Shown: piece after piece, positions 34,758 through 43,843 of the stretch
Layout of the letters: every line of letters begins with the position of its first letter
Numbering within the stretch: the first letter of the stretch is position 1
From: Cellulomonas xiejunii
GTDB lineage: Bacteria; Actinomycetota; Actinomycetes; Actinomycetales; Cellulomonadaceae
Direction of reading: 5' to 3'
Length of the DNA: 64,000 nt
Assembly (NCBI RefSeq): GCF_024508315.1
Contig: NZ_CP101987.1
Span: 2,666,001 to 2,730,000 of the forward strand
The notes under the pieces: model-generated
What the model saw: the letters and a program-made list of their open reading frames with translations, nothing else
Told to the model about the DNA's origin: nothing
Database searches by the model: none
Made by a program: the position numbers and the translations under genes

Positions 34758-37700
34758 GTGACGACGACGGGGCACGCACGGGCGCACGGCTCCCCCGGCC
34801 TGTTGCGGGTCCACACGTCCGAGCGCACGGACGTGCTGGTGGACGCGCTCGCCGACCTGCTCGCCGACGTCCCGCCGGGCACCGACCCGTTCGCGCGCGA
34901 GGTCGTCGCCGTGCCGACGCGCGGCGTCGAGCGCTGGGTCGCGCAGCGGCTCTCCCACCGCCTCGGGGCCGGACCGGGCGGCGAGGCCGGGGTGTGCGCA
35001 CGCATCGACTTCGACCCGCCCACGCGGCTCGTGCGCGACACCGTGGCCGCTGCCACGGGAACGGCACGCGACGACGACCCGTGGGAGCCCGAGCGCCTGG
35101 TGTGGCACGTGCTGCGGGCGGTCGACGACGCGGTGGCGTCCGGGACGGCGTGGGGTGCGCCCCTCGCCCGGCACCTGCAGGACGAGCCGGGTGCGCGCGA
35201 CGCCGTGCGGGCCGGGCGACGGCTGCGCCTGGCGCAGCGGATCGCGGGAGCGTTCGCCGCGTACGCGACGCAGCGACCGTCGCTGGTCGTCGCCTGGGCC
35301 GCCGGGCGCCAGGAGGACGGCGCGGGCGCGCCCCTGCCCGCGGACGTGGCCTGGCAGGCGCCGCTGTGGCGCGCGGTACGGGCGACGGTCGACGCGCCGA
35401 GCCCGGCCGAGCTCCTCGCCGACGCGTGCCGGGTGCTACGCGACGACCCGGACCGGTGCGACCTGCCGCCACGGCTCTCCGTGCTGGGCCCGACACGGCT
35501 GCCGCAGGCGCACGTCGACGTGCTGACCGCGCTCGCGGTGCACCGCGACGTGCACCTGTGGCTGCCGCACCCGTCGCCCGTCCTGTGGCAGCGCGCGGCG
35601 GCGGTGGGTCCGGGGCCCTCGCTGCCGACGGCACCACGCCGTGCGGACGTGCCGAGCGTGGCCGTCCACCCGCTGCTCGCGTCGGCCGCGCGCGACGCGA
35701 CCGAGCTCGGGGTGCGGCTGGCCGCGACGGGCGCGCAGGTCACGCACCACCCGGCCCCGCCGCCGCCGTCAACGGTCCTGGGAGCGCTGCAGGCGGCGCT
35801 GCGCGCGGACGAGCGGCCGACGACCCGCGCGGCTGCCGCCGAGGACGACCGCACGGTCCAGGTCCACGCGTGCCACGGCCGCGGCCGGCAGGTCGAGGTG
35901 CTGCGGGAGGCCGTCCTGGGGCTCCTGGCGGACGACCCCACGCTGCAGCCGCGCGACGTGGTGGTGCTGTGCCCGGACGTCGAGGCGTTCGCGCCGCTGG
36001 TCGTCGCCGCGTTCGGCGCCGCCGCGACGCCGGGCGAGGCGGACGACGCGGGCGCGGCGCGGGGTGCCGCACGCCCCGCCGTGCACCCCGGCCGCACGCT
36101 GCGCGTCCGCGTGGCCGACCGCGCGCCGGCACGGACCAACCCGCTGCTGCGCGTGCTGTCCGCGCTGCTGGCGCTCGCGGGTTCCCGCGTCACGGCGTCG
36201 GGCGTCGTGGACCTCGCGGGCCTGCCCGCGGTGCGTCGGCGCTTCGGCTTCGACGACGCGGACACCGAGCGGCTGCGCGCGTGGGCGCTGGAGTCGGGCG
36301 TGCGGTGGGGCGAGGACCAGGACCGCCGCGCGCGGTACGGCCTGGGCGCGGTCGCGCAGGGGACGTGGCGCACGGCGACGGACCGCCTGCTGCTGGGTGT
36401 CGCGATGGCCGAGGAGGACCACCGGTTCGTCGGGTCGGCGCTGCCGCTGGACGACGTGGACAGCACGGACGTGGACCTCGCAGGCCGGTTCGCCGAGCTG
36501 GTCGACCGGCTGACCGCACTGCTCGACGAGCTCGAGGGCGTCCGCCCGGCCGCGGCGTGGTTCGACACGCTGGAGCGCGCGCTCGTCCTGCTCGCGGCCG
36601 CCGACCCGACGGAAGCGTGGCAGGAGGTCGAGGCGCGCCGGGTCCTCGCCGACGCGCGCGCGTCGGCCGCGGGGGGCGACGTGCCCCTGCGCCTGCCGGA
36701 CGTCGTCGCGCTGCTCGAACCGCGCTTGGAGGGCCGCCCGACGCGCGCCGGCTTCCGCACCGGCGCCCTGACGGTCTGCTCGCTGGAGCCCATGCGCGCG
36801 GTACCCCACCGCGTCGTGTGCCTGCTCGGCATGGACGACGGCGTGTTCCCCCGCACGGGCGCGCCCGACGGTGACGACGTGCTCGCGCGCGACCCGCTGG
36901 TCGGTGAGCGCGACCGCCGCGCGGAGGACCGGCAGCTGTTCCTCGACGCCGTCATGGCCGCGGGCGACCATCTCGTGGTGGTGCACAGCGGCGCCGACGA
37001 GCGCACCGGCGCGCCGCGTCCCCCGGCCGTGCCCGTGGGTGAGCTGCTGGACGCGGTCGACGAGGCCGTCGCGCTGCCGGCCGGCCGCACGGCGCGCCAG
37101 GCGCTCGTCGTGCACCACCCGCTGCAGACGGTCGACGAGCGCAACTTCGTCCCCGGGGCCCTGGGGCGGCCGGGGCCGTTCAGCTTCGACGACGTGGACC
37201 GCCGCGCGGCGGCCGTGGCGCGCGAGCCCCGCCGCCCGCGACCGCCGCTGCTCACGACGCCGCTGCCCCCGCTCGACGAGCCGGTGGTCGACCTCGACGA
37301 CCTCGTGTCCACGCTCGAGCACCCGGTCAAGGCGTTCGTGCGACGCCGGCTGGGCGTGCTGGTGCCGGGCGAGACCGAGGACCTCGACGATCGCCTGCCG
37401 TTGACGCTGGCACCGCTCGACGGGTGGGCCACGGGCGACCGGCTGCTCGCGGCGGTGCTCGACGGCGTCGACCTGACCAGGGCCGCAGCGGCCGAGCGCC
37501 GCCGCGGCAAGGTGCCGCCCGGCAACCTCGGGGGCGCGGCGCTGGCCGACGTCGCGACGCGCGTCGCGGCGGTCGCGGACGCCGCCGTCCCGGTGCTGGC
37601 GGTCCCGGCCACGACCGTCGACGTCACCGTCGCGCTGCCGGGCGGACGCACCCTGACCGGCACGGTGCCCGGCGTGCACGGGGACGTGCTGGTCCGCGCG

Positions 37701-38216
37701 GTGTACGCGCGGCTCGGCGCCAAGCACCGGTTGCGCGCGTGGGTCCGGCTGCTGGCGCTGGCCGCGAGCCCGGGGGCGCCTGCGGTGCGGGGTGCGGCGA
37801 CCGTCGGGCGGGGCCCGGGGTCGCGCGCCACGGCCGCGACCTCGTGGCTCTCACCCCCGTCCGTCGAGGACGCCCGGCGCCTGCTCGCGGACCTCGTCGC
37901 CGTGCGTGACCGCGCGATGTGCGCGCCGCTCCCCCTGCCCGTGGCCGCCGCGGGCACCTACGCGCAGCGCCGCCACGGGCACGACGACCCGGCCGGTGCG
38001 CTGGCCGACGCGGAGCACGCGCTGCGGGACCGCTTCGAGCACACCGACGAGTACCACGTGCTCGCGTGGGGCGACGGCTTCACGCTCACGGGCGTGGCGG
38101 GCGACCCCGGGTCGGCGGACCGTGCGGCGTGGCCCGAGGAGCCCACGCTGTTCGGTGCGCTCGCGCGCACGGTGTGGGACACGCTCCTGACGCACGAGGG
38201 GCGGGGGCCCGCGTGA
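34758..38216 (+). CDS. recC: Exodeoxyribonuclease V, RecC subunit
   Basis: This 1152-residue protein is the RecC subunit of the RecBCD recombinational repair and DNA-degradation machine. It has a helicase-like fold without a usable Walker A motif and recognises Chi-like sequences in E. coli. Recognisable segments are the N-terminal VPTRGVERWVAQRLS, the domain-1 stretch LSVLGPTRLPQAHVDVL, VYACHGR-type FN motifs (HACHGRGRQVEVLREAV), and VCLLGMDDGVFPRTG. GTG 34758 is used; an in-frame GTG at 34728 would add ten residues. It is first in the recC-recB-recD operon, and its stop overlaps the recB start by 4 nt (GTGA). Confidence 0.95.
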   Translation: MTTTGHARAHGSPGLLRVHTSERTDVLVDALADLLADVPPGTDPFAREVVAVPTRGVERWVAQRLSHRLGAGPGGEAGVCARIDFDPPTRLVRDTVAAATGTARDDDPWEPERLVWHVLRAVDDAVASGTAWGAPLARHLQDEPGARDAVRAGRRLRLAQRIAGAFAAYATQRPSLVVAWAAGRQEDGAGAPLPADVAWQAPLWRAVRATVDAPSPAELLADACRVLRDDPDRCDLPPRLSVLGPTRLPQAHVDVLTALAVHRDVHLWLPHPSPVLWQRAAAVGPGPSLPTAPRRADVPSVAVHPLLASAARDATELGVRLAATGAQVTHHPAPPPPSTVLGALQAALRADERPTTRAAAAEDDRTVQVHACHGRGRQVEVLREAVLGLLADDPTLQPRDVVVLCPDVEAFAPLVVAAFGAAATPGEADDAGAARGAARPAVHPGRTLRVRVADRAPARTNPLLRVLSALLALAGSRVTASGVVDLAGLPAVRRRFGFDDADTERLRAWALESGVRWGEDQDRRARYGLGAVAQGTWRTATDRLLLGVAMAEEDHRFVGSALPLDDVDSTDVDLAGRFAELVDRLTALLDELEGVRPAAAWFDTLERALVLLAAADPTEAWQEVEARRVLADARASAAGGDVPLRLPDVVALLEPRLEGRPTRAGFRTGALTVCSLEPMRAVPHRVVCLLGMDDGVFPRTGAPDGDDVLARDPLVGERDRRAEDRQLFLDAVMAAGDHLVVVHSGADERTGAPRPPAVPVGELLDAVDEAVALPAGRTARQALVVHHPLQTVDERNFVPGALGRPGPFSFDDVDRRAAAVAREPRRPRPPLLTTPLPPLDEPVVDLDDLVSTLEHPVKAFVRRRLGVLVPGETEDLDDRLPLTLAPLDGWATGDRLLAAVLDGVDLTRAAAAERRRGKVPPGNLGGAALADVATRVAAVADAAVPVLAVPATTVDVTVALPGGRTLTGTVPGVHGDVLVRAVYARLGAKHRLRAWVRLLALAASPGAPAVRGAATVGRGPGSRATAATSWLSPPSVEDARRLLADLVAVRDRAMCAPLPLPVAAAGTYAQRRHGHDDPAGALADAEHALRDRFEHTDEYHVLAWGDGFTLTGVAGDPGSADRAAWPEEPTLFGALARTVWDTLLTHEGRGPA

Positions 38217-41200
38217 GCCCGACGACCGGCCCGGACGTGTTCGACGTCTGCGGCCCGCTGCCTACGGGGACCACGGTCCTCGAGGCGAGCGCGGGCACCG
38301 GCAAGACCTTCACGATCGCGGCGCTGGCCGCCCGGTACGTCGCCGAGGGTCACGCGCGCCTGCCCGAGCTGCTGCTGGTGACGTTCGGCCGCATGGCGAC
38401 GAGCGAGTTGCGCGACCGCGTCCGTGCGCGGCTCGTCGACACCGAGCGCGCGTTGCGCGACCCCGGGGCCCGCACCAGCGACGACGTGCTGGTGCGGCAC
38501 CTCGCGGACGTCGACGACGCCGAGCTGGTCCGTCGGCGCGACCGGCTGACGGTCGCGCTGTCCGAGGTGGACGCGGCCACGATCACGACGACCCACGGCT
38601 TCTGCCAGCAGATGCTGCGGGCGCTCGGCACGACGACGGGCGGGGGCGTCGTCGAGCCCGGCGCCGCGCTCCTGCCCGACGTCGCGGACCTCGAGGCGGA
38701 GGTCGTCGACGACCTCTACCTCGCCGCCTACGCGGGGGCGGAGCGACCCGTCCTGACGGTGGCCGAGGCGCGGGAGGTGGCGCGCGCCGCCGTGAGCGAC
38801 CACGCGGCACGGCTCGCGCCGGACGACGCACCCGCGGGCACGCCCCCGGACCACCGGTTCCGCCTCGCGCGGGCCGCGCGGCGCGAGATCGTCCGGCGGC
38901 GGCGCGCCGCGCACGTGGTCGACTACGACGACCTGCTGACGCTGCTGCACGCGGCCCTCACGGACCCGACGACCGGTGCGGCCGCGGCGGAGCGCGTGCG
39001 CGCGCCCTACCGGGTCGTCATGGTCGACGAGTTCCAGGACACCGACCAGGTGCAGTGGCAGATCCTGCGGACCGCCTTCCACGGGCACCGCACGCTCGTG
39101 CTCATCGGCGACCCCAAGCAGGCGATCTACGCGTTCCGGGGCGCGGACGTCCACACCTACCTCGAGGCCCGCGACGTCGCGACGACGTCGACCCTGGGCC
39201 GCAGCTGGCGCGCCGACCCGCCGGTGCTCGACGGGCTGTCGCACCTGTTGGGCGGCGCGGCGCTCGGTGACCCGCGGATCGTCGTGCACCCGGTCGAGGC
39301 CGCGCGCACCGGGCGCCGGCTCGACGGTGGCCCGCCCGTCGTCGTGCGGCGCGTCACGCGCCGGGCGGTGAACGCCGGCAGCGCCGCCCCCCGCGTGGAC
39401 GTGGTGCGCTCGCTCGTGCACCGCGACGTGGCCGCGCAGGTCGTCCGGACGCTGCGTGGCAGCCGGCTGCGCGACGGGGACGCGTGGCGTCCCGTGCTGC
39501 CCGGTGACGTCGCCGTGCTCGCACGACGCAACGCCGACGCGCTGGCCGTGCGCGAGGCGCTGGTGGACGCCGGCGTGCCGGCGGTGGTGTCCGGGCTGTC
39601 GAGCGTGTTCGCGACGTCCGCGGCGCGGGACTGGTTGCTGCTCCTCAGCGCGCTGGCGTCGACCGGTGACCCCGCGCGCGTCGCCGCGGCCGCGCTGACG
39701 CCCTTCGTCGGCTGGGACGCCGCGCGCCTGGCCGGCGCGAGCGACGTCGAGCGCGAGGACCTCGCGGACCTGCTGCGCGGCTGGTCGCACGTCCTGGCGG
39801 GTCAGGGCGTGGCCGCCCTGCTGCAGGCGAGCGCCGCGGCGGGGCTGCACGAGCGTCTCGCGGCACGCGTCGACGGTGAGCGCGCGCTCACCGACGTGCG
39901 GCACGTGGGCGAGGTGCTGCACGCCGCCGCGCGGGACGCGGGCCTGGGCGCGACGGCACTGACGGAGTGGCTGCGCGCGCGCATCGACGAGGCCGCCGGC
40001 GACTACGCGGAGGAGCGCAGCCGGCGCCTGGAGACCGACGCGGCCGCCGTCCAGGTCGTCACCGTGCACGCCGCCAAAGGCCTGGAGTTCCCGGTGGTGA
40101 TGGTCCCGTTCGCGTGGGACCGGTTCGTCCCCCGCATGCCGAACGTGCTGCGGTACCACGACGCGGACGGCACCCGCCGCCTGCACGTCGGCGGACCGGC
40201 CAGCCCCGGCTACGACGACGCGCGGGCCCGCCACCAGGCGGAGGAGGCGGGTGAGGACCTGCGGCTGGCGTACGTCGCGCTGACCCGCGCGAGCAGCCAG
40301 GTCGTCGTGTGGTGGGCGCCCAGCACGGTGTCGGCGTCGGGCGCGGTGGGCCGCCTCGTGCTCGGGGCCCGCGACGCGCAGGGGCTGCCGCCGGCCACGG
40401 TGCCCGTGCCGCGCGACGACCAGGCGGCGGCGGGCTTCGACGCCCTGGCGGCACGCTCGGGCGGGACGGTCGTCCACGAGACGGTGGACGCGCCGCCGCC
40501 GGCCGTGCGGTGGGAACCGGCGCGCGGTGACGCCGTGCCGCTGGAGGTCGCGCGCCTGCGGCGGGGCGTCGACACGACGTGGCGGCGCACGTCGTACTCG
40601 GGGATCACGGCCGCCGCGCACGACGCGGGCCCGGCCGGGCCGTCGGCGCCGGACCGCGTCGGCGTCGCGGACGAGCCGGAGGAGCCGGGGATCCAGGACG
40701 AGGCGGACGGGCCCGTCCCGGTACCCCCGCCCCACGCGGGGTACGGCGACGAGCCCGACCCCGAGGTGCTCGCGCGCACCACGCCGGACCCGGTCGTCGT
40801 GGCGACGCTGCGCGCCGTGCGGTCGCCCCTCACCGACCTGCCGGGCGGCACGGCGTTCGGCACGCTCGTGCACCACGTGCTCGAGCGCGTGGACACGTCC
40901 GCCGACGACCTCGTGGGCGAGCTGCGCGCACGCTGCGTCGAGGCGGCCGGGCACGGCGGCGGGCTCGGCCTCGACCCCGACGTCCTGGCGGACGCCCTGC
41001 TGCCCTCGCTGCACACGCCGGGTGGGCCGCTGCTGGGCGGGCGCACGCTCGCGCAGGTCCCGCCGCACGACCGGCTGGCGGAGCTCGACCTCGAGCTGCC
41101 GCTCGCCGGGGGTGACCTGGACGGGTCCGGGCGGCGTCCGGCGACCCTGGGCGACGTCGCGGACCTGCTGCGCGTCCACCTTCCGTCCGACGACCCGTTC

Positions 41201-41671
41201 GCGGCGTACGCCGGCCGGCTCGACGCGCTGCACGCCGACCCGGCGACGCGGCCCGGTGCCCTGCGCGGGTACCTCACGGGCAGCATCGACGCCGTCCTGC
41301 GCGTCGAGGTCGACGGCGACACCCGGTACGTCGTCGTCGACTACAAGACCAACCGGCTGGGCCCGCCCGACGAGCCGCTGACCGCCTGGCACTACCGTCC
41401 CGAGGCGATGCGCGTGGCGATGCTCGACGCGCACTACCCCCTGCAGCTGCTGCTGTACACGGTCGGGCTGCACCGGTTCCTGCGGTGGCGGCTGCCGGGG
41501 TACGACCCGGACCGGCACCTGGGCGGCGGGGTGTACCTGTTCGTGCGCGGCATGTGCGGTCCGGCCACGCCGGTCGTCGACGGGTCACCGTGCGGTGTGG
41601 TGTCGTGGCGGCCACCATCGGCGCTGGTCGAAGGGCTCTCGGCGCTCCTCGACGGGAGGACGGGACGATGA
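38213..41671 (+). CDS. recB: Exodeoxyribonuclease V, RecB subunit (helicase-nuclease)
   Basis: This 1152-residue protein has the SF1A helicase motifs: Walker A EASAGTGKTFT (25-32), DEFQDTDQVQW (Walker B), TVHAAKGLEFPVV (motif V), and LRLAYVALTRASSQ (motif VI). A C-terminal RecB nuclease domain has the catalytic VVVDYKTNRLG and the HYPLQLLLYTVGLHR (Q-x3-Y type) segment. Thus both the 3'-5' motor and the single nuclease site are intact. It overlaps recC and recD by 4 nt each. A Pro/Glu/Asp-rich linker (about 820-860) joins motor and nuclease. Confidence 0.96.
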   Translation: MSPTTGPDVFDVCGPLPTGTTVLEASAGTGKTFTIAALAARYVAEGHARLPELLLVTFGRMATSELRDRVRARLVDTERALRDPGARTSDDVLVRHLADVDDAELVRRRDRLTVALSEVDAATITTTHGFCQQMLRALGTTTGGGVVEPGAALLPDVADLEAEVVDDLYLAAYAGAERPVLTVAEAREVARAAVSDHAARLAPDDAPAGTPPDHRFRLARAARREIVRRRRAAHVVDYDDLLTLLHAALTDPTTGAAAAERVRAPYRVVMVDEFQDTDQVQWQILRTAFHGHRTLVLIGDPKQAIYAFRGADVHTYLEARDVATTSTLGRSWRADPPVLDGLSHLLGGAALGDPRIVVHPVEAARTGRRLDGGPPVVVRRVTRRAVNAGSAAPRVDVVRSLVHRDVAAQVVRTLRGSRLRDGDAWRPVLPGDVAVLARRNADALAVREALVDAGVPAVVSGLSSVFATSAARDWLLLLSALASTGDPARVAAAALTPFVGWDAARLAGASDVEREDLADLLRGWSHVLAGQGVAALLQASAAAGLHERLAARVDGERALTDVRHVGEVLHAAARDAGLGATALTEWLRARIDEAAGDYAEERSRRLETDAAAVQVVTVHAAKGLEFPVVMVPFAWDRFVPRMPNVLRYHDADGTRRLHVGGPASPGYDDARARHQAEEAGEDLRLAYVALTRASSQVVVWWAPSTVSASGAVGRLVLGARDAQGLPPATVPVPRDDQAAAGFDALAARSGGTVVHETVDAPPPAVRWEPARGDAVPLEVARLRRGVDTTWRRTSYSGITAAAHDAGPAGPSAPDRVGVADEPEEPGIQDEADGPVPVPPPHAGYGDEPDPEVLARTTPDPVVVATLRAVRSPLTDLPGGTAFGTLVHHVLERVDTSADDLVGELRARCVEAAGHGGGLGLDPDVLADALLPSLHTPGGPLLGGRTLAQVPPHDRLAELDLELPLAGGDLDGSGRRPATLGDVADLLRVHLPSDDPFAAYAGRLDALHADPATRPGALRGYLTGSIDAVLRVEVDGDTRYVVVDYKTNRLGPPDEPLTAWHYRPEAMRVAMLDAHYPLQLLLYTVGLHRFLRWRLPGYDPDRHLGGGVYLFVRGMCGPATPVVDGSPCGVVSWRPPSALVEGLSALLDGRTGR

Positions 41672-43590
41672 GCACGGACACCGGGACGCACGTGCGGTCC
41701 GCGCTGCCGGGCGCGGACGCCGACCCGGGCGACCCGCGTCGGCCCTGGTGCGCGGGCGCGCTGCTCGCCGGGTTCGCCGCCGCGGGCGTCCTGACGTCCG
41801 CCGACGTGCGCGTCGCCGAACGGCTGGGAGAGCTCACGGGTGAGGATGACCCGACCGTGCACCTGGCGGCCGCGCTCGCGGTGCGCGCCGTGCGGGCCGG
41901 GTCGGTCTGCGTCGATCTGGCCGACGCGCCGACGCTCGCGGCCGAGGGCTCCGGCGACGAGCCCGACGCTCCCCCGCCGGACGTCGCCCTGCCGTGGCCG
42001 GACCTCGTGGAGTGGACCGCAGCCGTGCGGCGCAGCCCGATGCTCGCCGACGGCGTCGACGGCCCGGCCGACCGGCCGGTGCGCTGGGTGGACGGACGCG
42101 TCTACCTCGACAGGTACTGGCGCGACGAGCAGGTGGTCCGCCGCGACGTCGACGCGCGCCTCGTCGGGCTGCTCGACGTCGACGACGCCGCTCTGCGCGC
42201 GGCGGTGCACGCGCGGTTCGGCGGACCGCAGGACTCCCGCCAGCGCCTGGCCGCCGCGACCGCGGCACTGTCCCGGCTCACCGTCCTCACGGGCGGCCCC
42301 GGCACGGGCAAGACCACGACCGTCGCTCGCCTGGTCGCCGTCCTGCGCGACGTCGCGGGCCCGGGCCTGCGGGTCGCGCTCGCGGCACCGACGGGCAAGG
42401 CGGCTGCACGCCTGCAGGAGGCCGTGAACGCCGAGCTCGCGCGATTGGCGGGCGAGACCGCCGACGCCGCCGCACCGCTCACGGCGTCGACGGTGCACCG
42501 CCTGCTGGGGTGGCGCCCGTCGAGCACGCGCTTCGCGCACGACCGCACGCACCGACTCCCGCACGACGTGGTCGTCCTCGACGAGGCGTCGATGGTGTCC
42601 CTGCCGCTGCTCGCCCGCGTGCTCGACGCGCTGCGTCCGGACGCCCGGCTCGTCCTCGTCGGCGACCCCGACCAGCTCGCGTCCGTCGAGGTGGGCGCGG
42701 TGCTGGGCGACCTCGTCGCGCGTCCGCCGGCCCGCCGGATGCTGCCGGCTCGGCTGGCCGCCGTGCTGCCCGGCGACGTCCCGGGCGGCTCCCCCGCCGA
42801 CGTCCGCGACGCCGCCGCCCTGCACGGCGGTGTGGTCCGACTCGTCGTACCCCACCGCTTCGGTCACGACCTCGGCGCGCTCGCCGACGCGGTCCGCCGC
42901 GGCGACGGCGACTCGACGCTCGCCCTGCTGCGCGCGGGCGGTCCGCACGCCTCCCTCGTCGAGCCGGCAGGGGTCACACCCGCCGACGACGAGGTCCCCG
43001 GCCTGCGGCTCGACGTCGGGTCGACGGGCGCTCTGGTCACGGCTGCCGCGCGCGCGGGTGACGCCGCCGGTGCGCTCGAGGCGCTGAACGCGCACCGGCT
43101 GCTGCTGGCGCACCGCCGCGGACCTGCCGGTGTGAGGCGCTGGGCCGCGCTCGCCGAGCGCTGGGTCGCCGAGGCGACCGGTGACCACGAGCACGGCCCG
43201 TGGCCGGTGGGCCGCCCCCTGCTCGTCACCGCCAACGACCGCACGACGGGCCTGTCGAACGGTGACACCGGCGTGATCGTGTCCGACGGCGCCGGCGGTG
43301 TGGTCGCGGCATTCGGCGAACCGCGCGCGGTGCGTCTGGTGCGCCCGCACCGCCTGCCCGCCGTCGAGCCCGTGCACGCCATGACGGTGCACCGCGCCCA
43401 GGGCAGCCAGTTCACGGGTGTCACCGTCCTGCTGCCACCCGCGTCGTCGCCCCTGCTCACGCGCGAGCTGCTCTACACGGCTGTCACGCGTGCGCGCGAG
43501 CACGTGCGCGTCGTCGGATCGGCCGACGCCGTGCGGGCGGCCGTGGAACGGCCGGTGCGTCGCGCGAGCGGTCTGCGGTTCGCGCGGTAG
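41668..43590 (+). CDS. recD: Exodeoxyribonuclease V, RecD subunit (5'-3' helicase)
   Basis: This 640-residue protein is the SF1B helicase RecD. It has a RecB-interacting N-terminal domain (1-180), Walker A GGPGTGKT (209-216), VVLDEASMVSLPLLARVL, GDPDQLASVEVGAVL (motif III), and the C-terminal AMTVHRAQGSQF and YTAVTRAREHV motifs. The ATG overlaps the recB stop (ATGA). With recC and recB it completes a full RecBCD enzyme, and a strong hairpin at 43610-43653 ends the operon. Confidence 0.96.
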   Translation: MSTDTGTHVRSALPGADADPGDPRRPWCAGALLAGFAAAGVLTSADVRVAERLGELTGEDDPTVHLAAALAVRAVRAGSVCVDLADAPTLAAEGSGDEPDAPPPDVALPWPDLVEWTAAVRRSPMLADGVDGPADRPVRWVDGRVYLDRYWRDEQVVRRDVDARLVGLLDVDDAALRAAVHARFGGPQDSRQRLAAATAALSRLTVLTGGPGTGKTTTVARLVAVLRDVAGPGLRVALAAPTGKAAARLQEAVNAELARLAGETADAAAPLTASTVHRLLGWRPSSTRFAHDRTHRLPHDVVVLDEASMVSLPLLARVLDALRPDARLVLVGDPDQLASVEVGAVLGDLVARPPARRMLPARLAAVLPGDVPGGSPADVRDAAALHGGVVRLVVPHRFGHDLGALADAVRRGDGDSTLALLRAGGPHASLVEPAGVTPADDEVPGLRLDVGSTGALVTAAARAGDAAGALEALNAHRLLLAHRRGPAGVRRWAALAERWVAEATGDHEHGPWPVGRPLLVTANDRTTGLSNGDTGVIVSDGAGGVVAAFGEPRAVRLVRPHRLPAVEPVHAMTVHRAQGSQFTGVTVLLPPASSPLLTRELLYTAVTRAREHVRVVGSADAVRAAVERPVRRASGLRFAR

Positions 43591-43609
43591 CCGGCGCCGG
43601 GCGCGCGAG

Positions 43610-43653
43610 GGGCCCGGACCCGGGCGGCTCTCGCCTACCCCGGATCCGGGCCC
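43610..43653. terminator. Bidirectional terminator between recD and ybdD
   Basis: GGGCCCGGA (43610-43618) pairs with TCCGGGCCC (43645-43653). After one mismatch the stem continues as CCGGG/CCCGG, leaving a 14-nt loop. It stands between two convergent operons. Confidence 0.75.
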
Positions 43654-43659
43654 GTCGCC

Positions 43660-43842
43660 TCAGCAGCAGCTCTCGTGCGCCACGCGCTCGCGCGCGTCGT
43701 CGCGTGCCCGCCACCACTGGGCGCGGGTCAGCGGCGGGTGGTCGCCGTGGCGGGTGGCGTGCGCTGCGACGTACCGGTCGTACGCCGCCTCACCCGTCAT
43801 CTCCCGCACGTACCACCGCACGGCACGGAGCACCTTCCTCAT
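43660..43842 (-). CDS. ybdD: YbdD/YjiX family small protein
   Basis: The 60-residue protein has the family signature: VRWYVREMTGEAAYDRYVAAH, then HPPLTRAQWWRAR, and ends in a Cys pair. YbdD/YjiX proteins are encoded directly after CstA/BtsT transporters and are needed for pyruvate uptake by that system. Here the ATG lies one nucleotide after the cstA stop, so it is co-translated. The terminator follows 6 nt past its stop on the minus strand. Confidence 0.92.
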   Translation of the reverse strand: MRKVLRAVRWYVREMTGEAAYDRYVAAHATRHGDHPPLTRAQWWRARDDARERVAHESCC

Positions 43843-43843
43843 C

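Noticed and set aside
37958..41518. Open frame of 1186 codons antisense to recB (and a similar 1137-codon frame antisense to recC, 34544-37957)
   Set aside because: Rich in Arg, Gly, His and Val with no motif. It is the usual shadow of GC-rich codon bias opposite genes with clear helicase motifs.
43660..43842. YbdD considered as a selenoprotein because of the Ser-Cys-Cys end
   Set aside because: The C-terminal residues are ordinary Cys codons followed by a normal stop. No recoded TGA is needed.
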